A stretch of DNA of 10,440 nucleotides from an uncultured Collinsella sp. (GTDB taxonomy: Bacteria; Actinomycetota; Coriobacteriia; Coriobacteriales; Coriobacteriaceae). The notes under the pieces are model-generated. The model had not been told where the DNA came from, ran no database searches, and was given only the letters and a program-made list of their open reading frames with translations. The translations under genes and the position numbers were made by a program. Every line of letters begins with the position of its first letter. The stretch's first letter is position 1. The stretch is taken from assembly GCA_900548265.1 (NCBI GenBank), contig URKG01000034.1:1-10440 (forward strand). The letters run 5' to 3'. Of the stretch, positions 1 to 6,527 are shown in pieces.

Positions 1-26
1 AGATTTATCGCGAGTTCCGCACGAGC

Positions 27-105
27 CGAAGAGCACTTAATGTGCTCTTCGTGCGAGCAGGACTGTAGAGCAGGAAATCTCACAGGCCGCGCGCGGGCCC
101 CTGTG
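27..105 (+). other. Two hairpins upstream of ptsH
   Basis: Two inverted repeats lie far upstream of ptsH. The first pairs 27-36 with 42-51 (10 bp, loop TTAAT). The second pairs CACAGG (81-86) with CCTGTG (100-105) around the self-complementary core CCGCGCGCGG. Neither is followed by a T-run on either strand, so they are not convincing intrinsic terminators. They could be the 3' end of an upstream transcript or a structured leader. No open reading frame on either strand in 1-254 looks like a real gene. Confidence 0.4.
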
Positions 106-180
106 GGCGAGCAAGCGGAAGACAAACACATCTGTCCAATAATTCGTCTGAAACATAATGAAAAACCGTTTGATGTGAGT

Positions 181-189
181 TAATATAAA
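181..189 (+). promoter_or_regulatory. Possible -10 region of ptsH promoter
   Basis: An AT-rich block, TAATATAAA, lies about 65 bases before the ptsH start and could hold a -10 hexamer (TAATAT or TATAAA). No convincing -35 was found 16-18 bases upstream, so the exact promoter is uncertain. Confidence 0.3.
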
Positions 190-254
190 CAACGTCGTGA
201 ATCTGACTCCTGCCACATGCATGACAGGGGTTAAACACAAAAAAGGAGTCAACT

Positions 255-518
255 ATGGTTTCTGAGAAGGCTACCCTCGTTAATCCTCAGGGTCTGCACA
301 TGCGTCCGGCTGGTCTGTTCGCCTCCACCATGGGCAAGTACGCCTGTGACGTGACGGTCGTCACCCCCGAGAAGGAGGTCAACGGCAAGTCCCCGATGGC
401 CCTCATGGCTGCTGGTATCCCCTGCGGCACCGAGGTCGAGGTCAAGTGCGACGGCGCTGACGAGGCCGAGGCTCTGGCTGCTGCCATCGAGCTCATCAAG
501 AGCGGTCTTGGCGAGTAG
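255..518 (+). CDS. ptsH: Phosphocarrier protein HPr
   Basis: HPr is the small cytoplasmic phosphocarrier of the PEP:sugar phosphotransferase system. It takes phosphate from enzyme I and passes it to the sugar-specific EIIA domains. The 87-residue product has the family length. The active-site segment GLHMRPAG places the phosphorylated histidine at His15, with Arg17 and Pro18 behind it. Ser46, in NGKSPMALMAAGI, matches the regulatory serine that HPr kinase/phosphorylase modifies in Firmicutes; whether that kinase exists here cannot be seen. The ATG is fixed by a strong AAAAGGAG (241-248) six bases upstream. ptsI follows 127 bases downstream, beyond a terminator-like hairpin, so ptsH may be made in excess over ptsI. 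Assignment is secure. Confidence 0.97.
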   Translation: MVSEKATLVNPQGLHMRPAGLFASTMGKYACDVTVVTPEKEVNGKSPMALMAAGIPCGTEVEVKCDGADEAEALAAAIELIKSGLGE

Positions 519-563
519 AACTCAAACGGGTCGCATGTTGAACAACTAAGTTCATATTTGGGG

Positions 564-599
564 GCGCAGTGACCTGTTGTAAGGTAGCTGCGCTCTTTT
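564..599 (+). terminator. Terminator-like hairpin between ptsH and ptsI
   Basis: GCGCAG (564-569) pairs with CTGCGC (588-593). The stem continues through a U.G pair, one mismatch and an inner CCT/AGG helix closing a GTTGTA loop, and is followed at once by TCTTTT. It has the form of a Rho-independent terminator inside an otherwise co-directional gene pair. The likely role is partial termination after ptsH. Confidence 0.65.
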
Positions 600-645
600 G
601 TCATGGATATGGCAAAACGCTTTATCACATGACACGGAGAGAGGA

Positions 646-2355
646 ATGGGAATGTATCAGGGAGTCAACGCTTCCGAGGGCATCGGTATCGGCACCGTCA
701 TGGTTGCCGTCGATCCCGACTTGACGTTTGAGCCGCACGAGGTTGCTGATTCGGCAGCAGAGAAGGAGCGCTATCAGTCCGCTCTTTCGGTCTTCTGCGA
801 GAAGACCCAGGCTCAGGCCGACCACATGAAGGAGACGGTGGGCGAGGCCGAGGCCGAGATCATGAGCGGACACATTGTCCTGGCTCAGGACCCGGGCATG
901 ACCGACGCCATCAACGCCGCCATTGACGGCGGTACCTGCGCCGAGCGGGCGCTCATGGACACCTCGACCATGTTCGAGAACATGTTCCTGTCCATGGACG
1001 ACGAGATGTTCCGTCTGCGCGCGGCCGACATCGCCGACATCCGCACCGGTATTCTGGCCGAGCTGCTGGGCAAGGAGGTCGTCGACCTCTCCGTCCTGCC
1101 CGAGAACACTGTCGTTGTCGTGCACGACCTCACGCCGTCCATGACCGCCACGATCGATAAGGCCCACGTTGCCGGTATCGTCACCGAGACCGGTGGCCGC
1201 ACGTCGCATTCCGCGATTATTGCGCGCGCCCTTGAGATCCCGGCTGTCCTTTCGGTTTCCAATAGCTGCACTGCGCTGCGCAACGGTATGACCGTTGTCG
1301 TCGACGGTGGCAAGGGTATCGTTGAGGCCGATCCCGACGAGGAGACGCTCGCTGCCTACACCGCCAAGGCCGAGGCCTTCGCTGCCGAGAAGGCAGCCCT
1401 CGAGGCCTTCCGTGGCAAGCCGTCCGTGACTGCCGATGGCATCAAGAAGATCATCGCCTGCAACATCGGTAACCCCGATGACGTGCCCAACGCGCTCGAT
1501 CACGACGCCGAGGCCATCGGTCTGTTCCGCTCCGAGTTCCTGTTCATGGACTCCGCTGAGCTTCCTTCCGAGGAGGAGCAGTTCAACGCCTACCGTAAGG
1601 TCGCCAGCGCGCTCAAGGGTGCTCCGGTCATCATCCGCACGCTCGATGTGGGTGGCGACAAGGAGATTCCGTATCTGCACATGGTCAAGGAAGACAACCC
1701 CTTCATGGGCTTCCGCGCCGTGCGTTACTGCCTGGCCAATCCCGACCAGTACAAGGTCCAGCTCCGCGCTCTGCTGCGCGCTAGCGCCTTCGGTGACGTC
1801 AAGATCATGATCCCGCTCGTCACCTGCGTCGAGGAGGTCTTGGCTGTCAAGGAGCTCGTCGAGCAGTGCAAGGCCGAGCTGTCCGAAGAGGGTCGAAAGT
1901 TCAACGAGAACATCGAGGTCGGCATTATGGTCGAGACGCCCGCCGCTTCGCTGCTCGCAGACCGTCTGGCCGAGGTCGCCGACTTCTTCTCCATCGGCAC
2001 CAACGACCTGATCGGCTACACCATGTGCGCCGACCGTGGCAACGACACCATCTCCAACCTGTACCAGGTGTACTATCCCGCCGTGCTCCGCTCGCTTAAG
2101 AACATCATCGAGAGCGGTGTGAAGGCCGGCATCATGGTCGGTATGTGCGGCGAGGCCGCTGCCGATCCGCTGCTCGAGCCGCTGCTGATCAGCTGGGGCC
2201 TGGAGGAGTTCTCGATGAGCGCTCCGTCCATCCTGCGCGCCCGCAAGACCATCAGCCAGTGGACCAAGGCCGAGTGCGACGAGCTCGCCGAGAAGGCGCT
2301 CGCCTGCAACACCGCCGCCGAGGTCAAGGCACTGCTCGAGTCCGCAGCTCGCTAA
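646..2355 (+). CDS. ptsI: PEP-protein phosphotransferase, PTS enzyme I
   Basis: Enzyme I autophosphorylates from phosphoenolpyruvate and passes the phosphate to HPr, the first step of PTS sugar uptake in the cytoplasm. The 569-residue product has the usual length. The N-terminal part carries the phospho-histidine motif GGRTSHSAIIAR with His188, matching His189 of the E. coli enzyme. The C-terminal PEP-binding barrel contains GLFRSEF, TLDVGGDKEIPY (preceding Arg331), the conserved GTNDLIGY and the catalytic Cys501 in GMCGEAA. The frame is open back to a TTG at 598, but GGAGAGAGG (636-644) supports ATG 646 or ATG 652. The 652 start gives MYQGVNAS, closest to typical family N-termini, so the start is uncertain by two codons. 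It probably forms a transcription unit with the kinase gene 74 bases downstream. Confidence 0.97.
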   Translation: MGMYQGVNASEGIGIGTVMVAVDPDLTFEPHEVADSAAEKERYQSALSVFCEKTQAQADHMKETVGEAEAEIMSGHIVLAQDPGMTDAINAAIDGGTCAERALMDTSTMFENMFLSMDDEMFRLRAADIADIRTGILAELLGKEVVDLSVLPENTVVVVHDLTPSMTATIDKAHVAGIVTETGGRTSHSAIIARALEIPAVLSVSNSCTALRNGMTVVVDGGKGIVEADPDEETLAAYTAKAEAFAAEKAALEAFRGKPSVTADGIKKIIACNIGNPDDVPNALDHDAEAIGLFRSEFLFMDSAELPSEEEQFNAYRKVASALKGAPVIIRTLDVGGDKEIPYLHMVKEDNPFMGFRAVRYCLANPDQYKVQLRALLRASAFGDVKIMIPLVTCVEEVLAVKELVEQCKAELSEEGRKFNENIEVGIMVETPAASLLADRLAEVADFFSIGTNDLIGYTMCADRGNDTISNLYQVYYPAVLRSLKNIIESGVKAGIMVGMCGEAAADPLLEPLLISWGLEEFSMSAPSILRARKTISQWTKAECDELAEKALACNTAAEVKALLESAAR

Positions 2356-2372
2356 TTTGGTATCAGAGGTAA

Positions 2373-2402
2373 CCGCGTGGTTGGAATGGGCCGGCCACGC
2401 GG
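2373..2402 (+). other. Strong intergenic stem-loop after ptsI
   Basis: CCGCGTGG (2373-2380) is perfectly complementary to CCACGCGG (2395-2402). Two U.G and two G-C pairs extend the stem to 12 bp around an AATGGG loop. No T-run follows, so it is not a standard terminator. It sits between the ptsI stop and the ribosome binding site of the next gene, where it could stabilise the upstream mRNA end or direct processing. Confidence 0.6.
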
Positions 2403-2429
2403 CCCTCACATATACAGGGGGTACTGTAA

Positions 2430-3362
2430 ATGTTCTACACGCTAACCGCTAACCCGGCTGTCGACATGACGGTTTCGAGCTCTCCGCTCGAGCCCGACGA
2501 GAACGTCCGCACCGGCTCGGCCAGCTACACGGCTAACGGCAAGGGCCTCGACGTGTCCTTCGCCTTTAAGAAGATGGGCGTCGACACCGTCGCGCTCGGC
2601 TTCTTCGCTGGCTTCACGGGCAAGTTCATCGTCGAGGAGGTCATGAACCTGGGTTGCCTCTGCCGCCCGGTCTGGACCGACGGTATCACGCGCATTAACA
2701 CCTACGTCAACGATGGCCAGCACGAGTACGGCATCCTGAACCCGGGTGCTCCGATCACGCCGCAGCACCAGGAGGAGCTCTACAACATCCTGGACACCGC
2801 GGGCGATCTCGAGTGCCTGATCGTTTCCGGCTCCGTGCCTCCCAAAGCTACGCCTGACTTCCTGGCTCAGGTCATGGAGCACGCTCAGGCCCGTGGCGCC
2901 GACGTCGTCCTGGACCTGTCCTCCGATAAGCTCAAGGAGCTCGCTCACAAGAAGCCGCTGCTCATCAAGCCGAACCATCACGAGATGAAGGCCATCTTCG
3001 GCGTGCCGGTTGACACCGACGACGAGGTCCGCGTTGCCATGAAGATGGCTCACGACGCCGGCGTTCAGAACGTGCTGCTCACCCGTGGTAGCCGCGGCGA
3101 CGCTTACTTCTCCAACGGCGAGGACATCTGGTACGCCAAGCGTGAGTTCAACATCAAGCTGGTCTCTTCCGTCTGCGCCGGCGACTGCACCCTCGCTGCG
3201 TTCCTGCACAAGTGGTACAGGGATCGCGACAACGTCGAGGAGGCCATGAAGCTCGCTATGGCCACCGGCGCCAACGTTGCCGAGTCCGTCGGCATCGGCG
3301 ACTTCGGTCACGTCGACGAGTACAGCAAGCGCGTTGCTGTCCGCAAGCTCGATCGTCAGTAA
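2430..3362 (+). CDS. PfkB-family sugar-phosphate kinase, 1-phosphofructokinase type (copy 1)
   Basis: This is a ribokinase/PfkB-family kinase of the FruK/LacC branch, expected to phosphorylate a sugar monophosphate (fructose 1-phosphate or tagatose 6-phosphate) with ATP. The 310-residue length is typical. Visible elements are the N-terminal TANPAVD with Asp12, the glycine motif NGKGLDVSF (36-44), WTDGITRIN, SGSVPP, LLIKPNHHE and the catalytic loop CAGD (249-252) with Asp252. Two features are unusual. The first Gly of the family GAGD motif is Cys, and the usual Asn of GKGxNV is Asp41. The ATG follows AGGGGG (2416-2421) by eight bases. The gene lies 74 bases after ptsI, with no promoter seen between, and ends at a strong terminator. 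Exact substrate is unresolved because no permease or isomerase gene is adjacent. Confidence 0.88.
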   Translation: MFYTLTANPAVDMTVSSSPLEPDENVRTGSASYTANGKGLDVSFAFKKMGVDTVALGFFAGFTGKFIVEEVMNLGCLCRPVWTDGITRINTYVNDGQHEYGILNPGAPITPQHQEELYNILDTAGDLECLIVSGSVPPKATPDFLAQVMEHAQARGADVVLDLSSDKLKELAHKKPLLIKPNHHEMKAIFGVPVDTDDEVRVAMKMAHDAGVQNVLLTRGSRGDAYFSNGEDIWYAKREFNIKLVSSVCAGDCTLAAFLHKWYRDRDNVEEAMKLAMATGANVAESVGIGDFGHVDEYSKRVAVRKLDRQ

Positions 3363-3390
3363 TCGAAACGCGACGTATTCGTGCGCATGC

Positions 3391-3421
3391 GGCGCCCCGG
3401 TTTCGGCTGGGGCGCCTTTTT
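3391..3421 (+). terminator. Intrinsic terminator after first PfkB kinase
   Basis: GGCGCCCC (3391-3398) pairs with GGGGCGCC (3409-3416). The short loop is partly closed by G.U and G-C pairs, and TTTTT follows directly. It lies 29 bases after the stop codon and should end the ptsI-kinase transcript. Confidence 0.9.
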
Positions 3422-3510
3422 GTTCCGCCACAGGGGAGAGGTGTCCCGCCGTACTTCATCGCTTCCACACCGTTCACCGAGTTGTCCTAGCCTTTTACCG
3501 ATGCGTGGAA

Positions 3511-3516
3511 TATACT
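3511..3516 (+). promoter_or_regulatory. Probable -10 of second PfkB kinase promoter
   Basis: TATACT lies 34 bases before the second kinase start in the 189-base gap behind a terminator, so this gene needs its own promoter. A good -35 at standard spacing is not evident. TTGTCC at 3482-3487 is 23 bases away, too far for a normal sigma-70 promoter. Confidence 0.4.
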
Positions 3517-3550
3517 TTCATTAACACGCTGCTTCGTGAAAGGAACATTC

Positions 3551-4483
3551 ATGATTTACACGCTCACTGCAAATCCCGCCATTGACTACAACATCGCCTG
3601 CGACGGCCTTGCTGCCAACACCGTCACGCGTACTCGCAACGCCGTCTATACGCCCAACGGCAAGGGCCTTAACGTCTCGTTTACGCTTGACCACTACGGT
3701 GTCGACACCACGATCCTTGGCTTCTTCGCTGGCTTCTCGGGCGAGTTCATCGTCAAGGGCGCCGAGGCCCTGGGCGTGCCCGTCAAGCCCGTGTGGACCG
3801 ACGGCATCACGCGCGTCAACGTGTTCCTCAACGCCGGCCCCGACACCGAGTACAACATGGTCAACGCCGGTGCCGCCATCAACGAGGCCAACGAGCAGGA
3901 GATGTTTGAGCTCATCGATTCGCTCGATGACATGACCTGCTTGGTCATCAGTGGCTCGCTGCCTCCCAACACTTCCGAGGGCTTCCTGGCCGAGGTCCTG
4001 CGCCGCGTAAAGGCCAAGGGGGCCGAGTTCGTCCTCGATATCTCGAGCCATCAGCTGGCAGACCTCATTGCCATGGAGCCGCTGCTGATCAAGCCCAATG
4101 ACGATGAGCTGCTCGATATCTTTGGCATTAAGGTGAGCGGTGGCGACGATGAGTCCGTCAAGGGCGCGATGGCCGAGCTGCACGCCAAGGGCGCCAAGAA
4201 TGTGCTGCTGACTCTTGGCGGCGCCGGTGCGTACTTCTCCAACGGCGAGCACATCTGGTTTGCCAACCGCACCTTCGACGTCAAGCTGCTGTCGACGGTG
4301 TGCGCCGGCGATTCCTCGCTCGCTGCCTTCCTGTCCGTGTGGCACGACGCCCCCGAGCGCGTCGAGGACGCCCTGCGCCTTTCGATGGCTACCGGCGCCA
4401 ACGTGGTCGAGTGCCCCGGTCTGGGCGATTTTGCCAAGGTGGACGAATATAAGAAGCACATCGAGGTTCGCCAGGTCTGCTAG
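3551..4483 (+). CDS. PfkB-family sugar-phosphate kinase, 1-phosphofructokinase type (copy 2)
   Basis: This second FruK/LacC-type kinase is also 310 residues and aligns with the first copy from end to end without a shift through the N-terminal third. It has Asp12 in TANPAID, the motif NGKGLNVSF with the usual Asn41, WTDGITRVN, SGSLPP, LLIKPNDDE, TLGGAGAYF and the catalytic loop CAGD (251-254) with Asp254. It shares the Gly-to-Cys change in GAGD with copy 1 but keeps Asn41, so it looks closer to a standard 1-phosphofructokinase. ATG 3551 is chosen over an in-frame GTG at 3536 because AAAGGAA (3539-3545) sits five bases before it. Terminators on both sides make it a single-gene unit. Tagatose-6-phosphate kinase is the main alternative. 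Confidence 0.88.
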   Translation: MIYTLTANPAIDYNIACDGLAANTVTRTRNAVYTPNGKGLNVSFTLDHYGVDTTILGFFAGFSGEFIVKGAEALGVPVKPVWTDGITRVNVFLNAGPDTEYNMVNAGAAINEANEQEMFELIDSLDDMTCLVISGSLPPNTSEGFLAEVLRRVKAKGAEFVLDISSHQLADLIAMEPLLIKPNDDELLDIFGIKVSGGDDESVKGAMAELHAKGAKNVLLTLGGAGAYFSNGEHIWFANRTFDVKLLSTVCAGDSSLAAFLSVWHDAPERVEDALRLSMATGANVVECPGLGDFAKVDEYKKHIEVRQVC

Positions 4484-4505
4484 CCGCATCGATACATCGT
4501 TGCCG

Positions 4506-4542
4506 AACACCCGCTTTGGATTACCGAGGCGGGTGTTTTTTT
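4506..4542 (+). terminator. Intrinsic terminator after second PfkB kinase
   Basis: AACACCCGC (4506-4514) pairs with GCGGGTGTT (4529-4537). Inner pairs TTTGG/CCGAG, including two U.G, extend it to a 14-bp stem with an ATTA loop. Seven Ts (4536-4542) follow. This is a textbook Rho-independent terminator 22 bases past the stop codon. Confidence 0.93.
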
Positions 4543-4623
4543 GCGCGCTGAACGTATGTGGCGTCTGCTGTCTCGTTTTATCGAATCGACGAAGCAATTG
4601 CGTGTGCGCGCTTTCTCGTTTCT

Positions 4624-4632
4624 TGCTAGACT
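4624..4632 (+). promoter_or_regulatory. Probable extended -10 promoter of cca
   Basis: TGCTAGACT contains a TGn-extended -10 (TAGACT at 4627-4632) about 48 bases before the cca start and downstream of a strong terminator. No clear -35 is present at 17 bases, which fits an extended -10 promoter but weakens the call. Confidence 0.4.
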
Positions 4633-4679
4633 TCTTGAGAACCATCGATTAACGCTCACAAGTGCAGGAGGCCATAGAC

Positions 4680-6074
4680 ATGTGCAATGTTTCGCTCAAC
4701 GGTACGCAACCGTCCGATGCCTCCCTGCGCGTCCTGCTCGCGCTTGAGGCGGCTGGTCTTGAGGCTTGGTACGTAGGCGGTTGGGTGCGCGACGCCCTGA
4801 TGGGGCGCCCCAACCACGATGTTGATATGTGCTGTAGCGGCCTGTGGCAGGAGTCCAAAGCGGCGCTCGAGGCCGCTGATATCGCGGTCGTGGAGTCGGG
4901 CATTAAATTTGGCGGAATCACGGCTATTTCCGATGGCGAGCGTATCGAGGTCACCACGTACCGCCTGGATGGCTTTTACACCGATGGGCGCCATCCTCAG
5001 AGTGTCGAGCGTGCCGCCTCGCTCGAGGACGATCTGGCCCGCCGCGACTTTACCGTCAACGCCATGGCCTGGCATCCCGAGCGCGGGCTTGTCGACCGCT
5101 ACGACGGCCAGGGTGACTTGGAGCGCAAGCTGATTCGCGCTGTCGGTGATCCCAAGCGTCGCTTTAACGAGGACGCCCTGCGCATGCTGCGTGCGGTGCG
5201 CTTTGCCTGCCGTCTGGACTTTATGATTGAGCCCGAGACTAAGCGTGCGCTTGCCGAGTGCGCGCCGCTGCTCGATGCCGTGGCGCGCGAGCGTGTGGGT
5301 ATTGAGCTCGAGGGCATTCTTTCGACCGGTCATGGGGGAGACGCGATGCTTCGCTATCCCGAGCTCATCTGTGCCGCTGTGCCCGAGTTGGCAGCGGGTC
5401 GCGGGTTTGATCAGCGAAGTGTCTACCATGCGTTTAACGTCTACGAGCATATCGCCCGTGTGCTGACGGTGGCAGGGGAGCTGGCGCTGTGCGACGGCGT
5501 CGCGCCATCGTCGAGCCTTATGTGGGCGGCGTTTTTGCACGATGTCTCCAAGCCCGAGTGCTTTACGGTCGATCACGCCGGCAGCGGACACTTCTACGGT
5601 CATCCCGAGCTCGGCGCCAAGAAAGCGCGCATCATTATGGATCGCCTGGCTCTCTCGCACGACCTGGTGCGCGACGTGTGCCTGCTCATCAAATATCACG
5701 ATAAGCCGCTGCGCCCCGAGCGCTCCTGCCTGCTCAATATGATGCGCACGCTTTCGGGTGAGGGCGTCGACACGCCGCGTCTGATGGACGAGCTCATGGA
5801 CCTCAAGCGTGCCGACACACTTGGCAAGGCCCCGTCGTGCTTCTATTACGTCGAGACGATTGAGGAGATGCGCGCGATGGCGCACGTGCTGCTGAGGGCG
5901 GGGGAGCCCTATACGCTCAAGATGCTCGCCATCAACGGCGGCGACCTGATTCGTGCTGGAGTCAAGCCCGGGCCGGAACTGGGGCAGCTTCTCAACTCCG
6001 CCCTCGACGCCGTGATCGAAGACAACATTTCCAACGAGCGCGAAGCTCTTTTGGTCCATCTCAACTTGAATTAG
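4680..6074 (+). CDS. cca: CCA tRNA nucleotidyltransferase (class II, HD domain)
   Basis: The enzyme adds or repairs the 3'-terminal CCA of tRNA from CTP and ATP without a nucleic-acid template. The 464-residue product has the nucleotidyltransferase signature YVGGWVRDALMG with the metal-binding pair Asp47 and Asp49 in DVDM. It then has RRDFTVNAMA (121-130), a YDGQGDLERKLIRAVGDP segment and RFNEDALRMLRAVRFA, which form the fingers and RNA-binding neck. A C-terminal HD phosphohydrolase-like domain has His250, the HD pair His287-Asp288 in LHDVSKP, and further histidines. The ATG at 4680 follows CAGGAGG (4665-4671) by eight bases; an in-frame GTG at 4662 precedes that site and is rejected. Poly(A) polymerases share this fold, but the lack of their typical extension and the nearby tRNA genes favour cca. 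Confidence 0.93.
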   Translation: MCNVSLNGTQPSDASLRVLLALEAAGLEAWYVGGWVRDALMGRPNHDVDMCCSGLWQESKAALEAADIAVVESGIKFGGITAISDGERIEVTTYRLDGFYTDGRHPQSVERAASLEDDLARRDFTVNAMAWHPERGLVDRYDGQGDLERKLIRAVGDPKRRFNEDALRMLRAVRFACRLDFMIEPETKRALAECAPLLDAVARERVGIELEGILSTGHGGDAMLRYPELICAAVPELAAGRGFDQRSVYHAFNVYEHIARVLTVAGELALCDGVAPSSSLMWAAFLHDVSKPECFTVDHAGSGHFYGHPELGAKKARIIMDRLALSHDLVRDVCLLIKYHDKPLRPERSCLLNMMRTLSGEGVDTPRLMDELMDLKRADTLGKAPSCFYYVETIEEMRAMAHVLLRAGEPYTLKMLAINGGDLIRAGVKPGPELGQLLNSALDAVIEDNISNEREALLVHLNLN

Positions 6075-6138
6075 CTACCCAGTTTACCTGCGTGTTCCAT
6101 AACCTTCCGACAATTTTTCGGCAATTTGGAATTTCTTC

Positions 6139-6167
6139 TTGCGCTGACGTTTTTTGTCCCGTAATAT
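6139..6167 (+). promoter_or_regulatory. Probable tRNA-Glu promoter
   Basis: TTGCGC (6139-6144) and TAATAT (6162-6167) are separated by exactly 17 bases. The -10 lies 34 bases before the first tRNA. The -35 matches the consensus only in its TTG part. The 127-base gap after cca shows no clear terminator, so read-through from cca is also possible. Confidence 0.55.
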
Positions 6168-6201
6168 ATTTCCTCGCAGCACGGCAGTGCAGATGTCATG
6201 T

Positions 6202-6278
6202 GGCCCGTTCGTCTAGCGGTTTAGGACGCCGCCCTCTCAAGGCGGAGATCACCAGTTCGAATCTGGTACGGGCTACCA
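6202..6278 (+). tRNA. tRNA-Glu(CUC), copy 1
   Basis: This 77-nt tRNA folds cleanly. The acceptor is GGCCCGT/ACGGGCT with a terminal G1.U72 pair, the D stem GTCT/GGAC, the anticodon stem CCGCC/GGCGG with loop CTCTCAA, and the T stem ACCAG/CTGGT with loop TTCGAAT. The anticodon at 6236-6238 is CTC, reading the glutamate codon GAG. CCA is encoded at 6276-6278. Confidence 0.95.
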
Positions 6279-6300
6279 CTTCTTTTCTGCTGAGGCTTAT

Positions 6301-6377
6301 GGCCCGTTCGTCTAGCGGTTTAGGACGCCGCCCTCTCAAGGCGGAGATCACCAGTTCGAATCTGGTACGGGCTACCA
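6301..6377 (+). tRNA. tRNA-Glu(CUC), copy 2
   Basis: This copy is identical to the first tRNA over all 77 bases, with anticodon CTC at 6335-6337 and encoded CCA at 6375-6377. It starts 22 bases after copy 1 ends, so the two are almost certainly one precursor transcript ending at the terminator just downstream. Confidence 0.95.
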
Positions 6378-6387
6378 CGCATCTGAT

Positions 6388-6419
6388 ACCCGGCCTTCCC
6401 ATGGAAGGTCGGGTTTTTT
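6388..6419 (+). terminator. Intrinsic terminator after the tRNA pair
   Basis: A 12-bp stem pairs 6388-6399 with 6403-6414, with one G.U pair and a CAT loop. It is followed by TTTTTT (6414-6419). It lies ten bases past the second tRNA and ends the tRNA transcript. Confidence 0.93.
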
Positions 6420-6488
6420 ATTTTCAAACAACCGTCTGCAATTCCCGTTTGAACCAGAGCTTTGCGTTCTGCCTATGGCCCTTACGGG

Positions 6489-6506
6489 TACAATATCCAA
6501 GATATT
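6489..6506 (+). promoter_or_regulatory. -10 box with overlapping inverted repeat upstream of membrane protein gene
   Basis: TACAAT (6489-6494) is a good -10 candidate 34 bases before the downstream ATG. It overlaps a perfect inverted repeat, AATATC-CAA-GATATT (6492-6506), which could be an operator or a small leader hairpin. No strong -35 is seen at standard spacing. Confidence 0.4.
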
Positions 6507-6527
6507 TTGACTGTTAGAAGGAGTCTC

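Noticed and set aside
27..51. Hairpin as an intrinsic terminator
   Set aside because: There is no T-run on either side.
37..252. 71-residue minus-strand open frame upstream of ptsH
   Set aside because: No motif and composition unlike the neighbours; it covers the ptsH promoter region.
598..645. Upstream TTG start for ptsI
   Set aside because: It overlaps the T-run of the hairpin, lacks a ribosome binding site and adds residues not expected in enzyme I.
625..2409. Long antisense open frame opposite ptsI
   Set aside because: It is a GC-codon shadow of ptsI. The protein is low-complexity Gly/Leu/Val/Asp-rich with no family motif and no ribosome binding site.
2442..4645. Long antisense open frames opposite the two PfkB kinase genes
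   Set aside because: Same shadow effect; both mirror the real coding frames and run through the terminators.
4656..6059. Antisense open frame opposite cca
   Set aside because: It mirrors the clear cca frame and has no recognisable domain.
6202..6274. G1.U72 pair in both tRNA-Glu copies as an anomaly
   Set aside because: From memory, other actinobacterial tRNA-Glu genes have the same terminal wobble, so it is probably normal.
6092..6517. 141-residue + strand open frame across the tRNA genes
   Set aside because: It translates both tRNA genes, which produces an internal protein repeat, and runs through the terminator.
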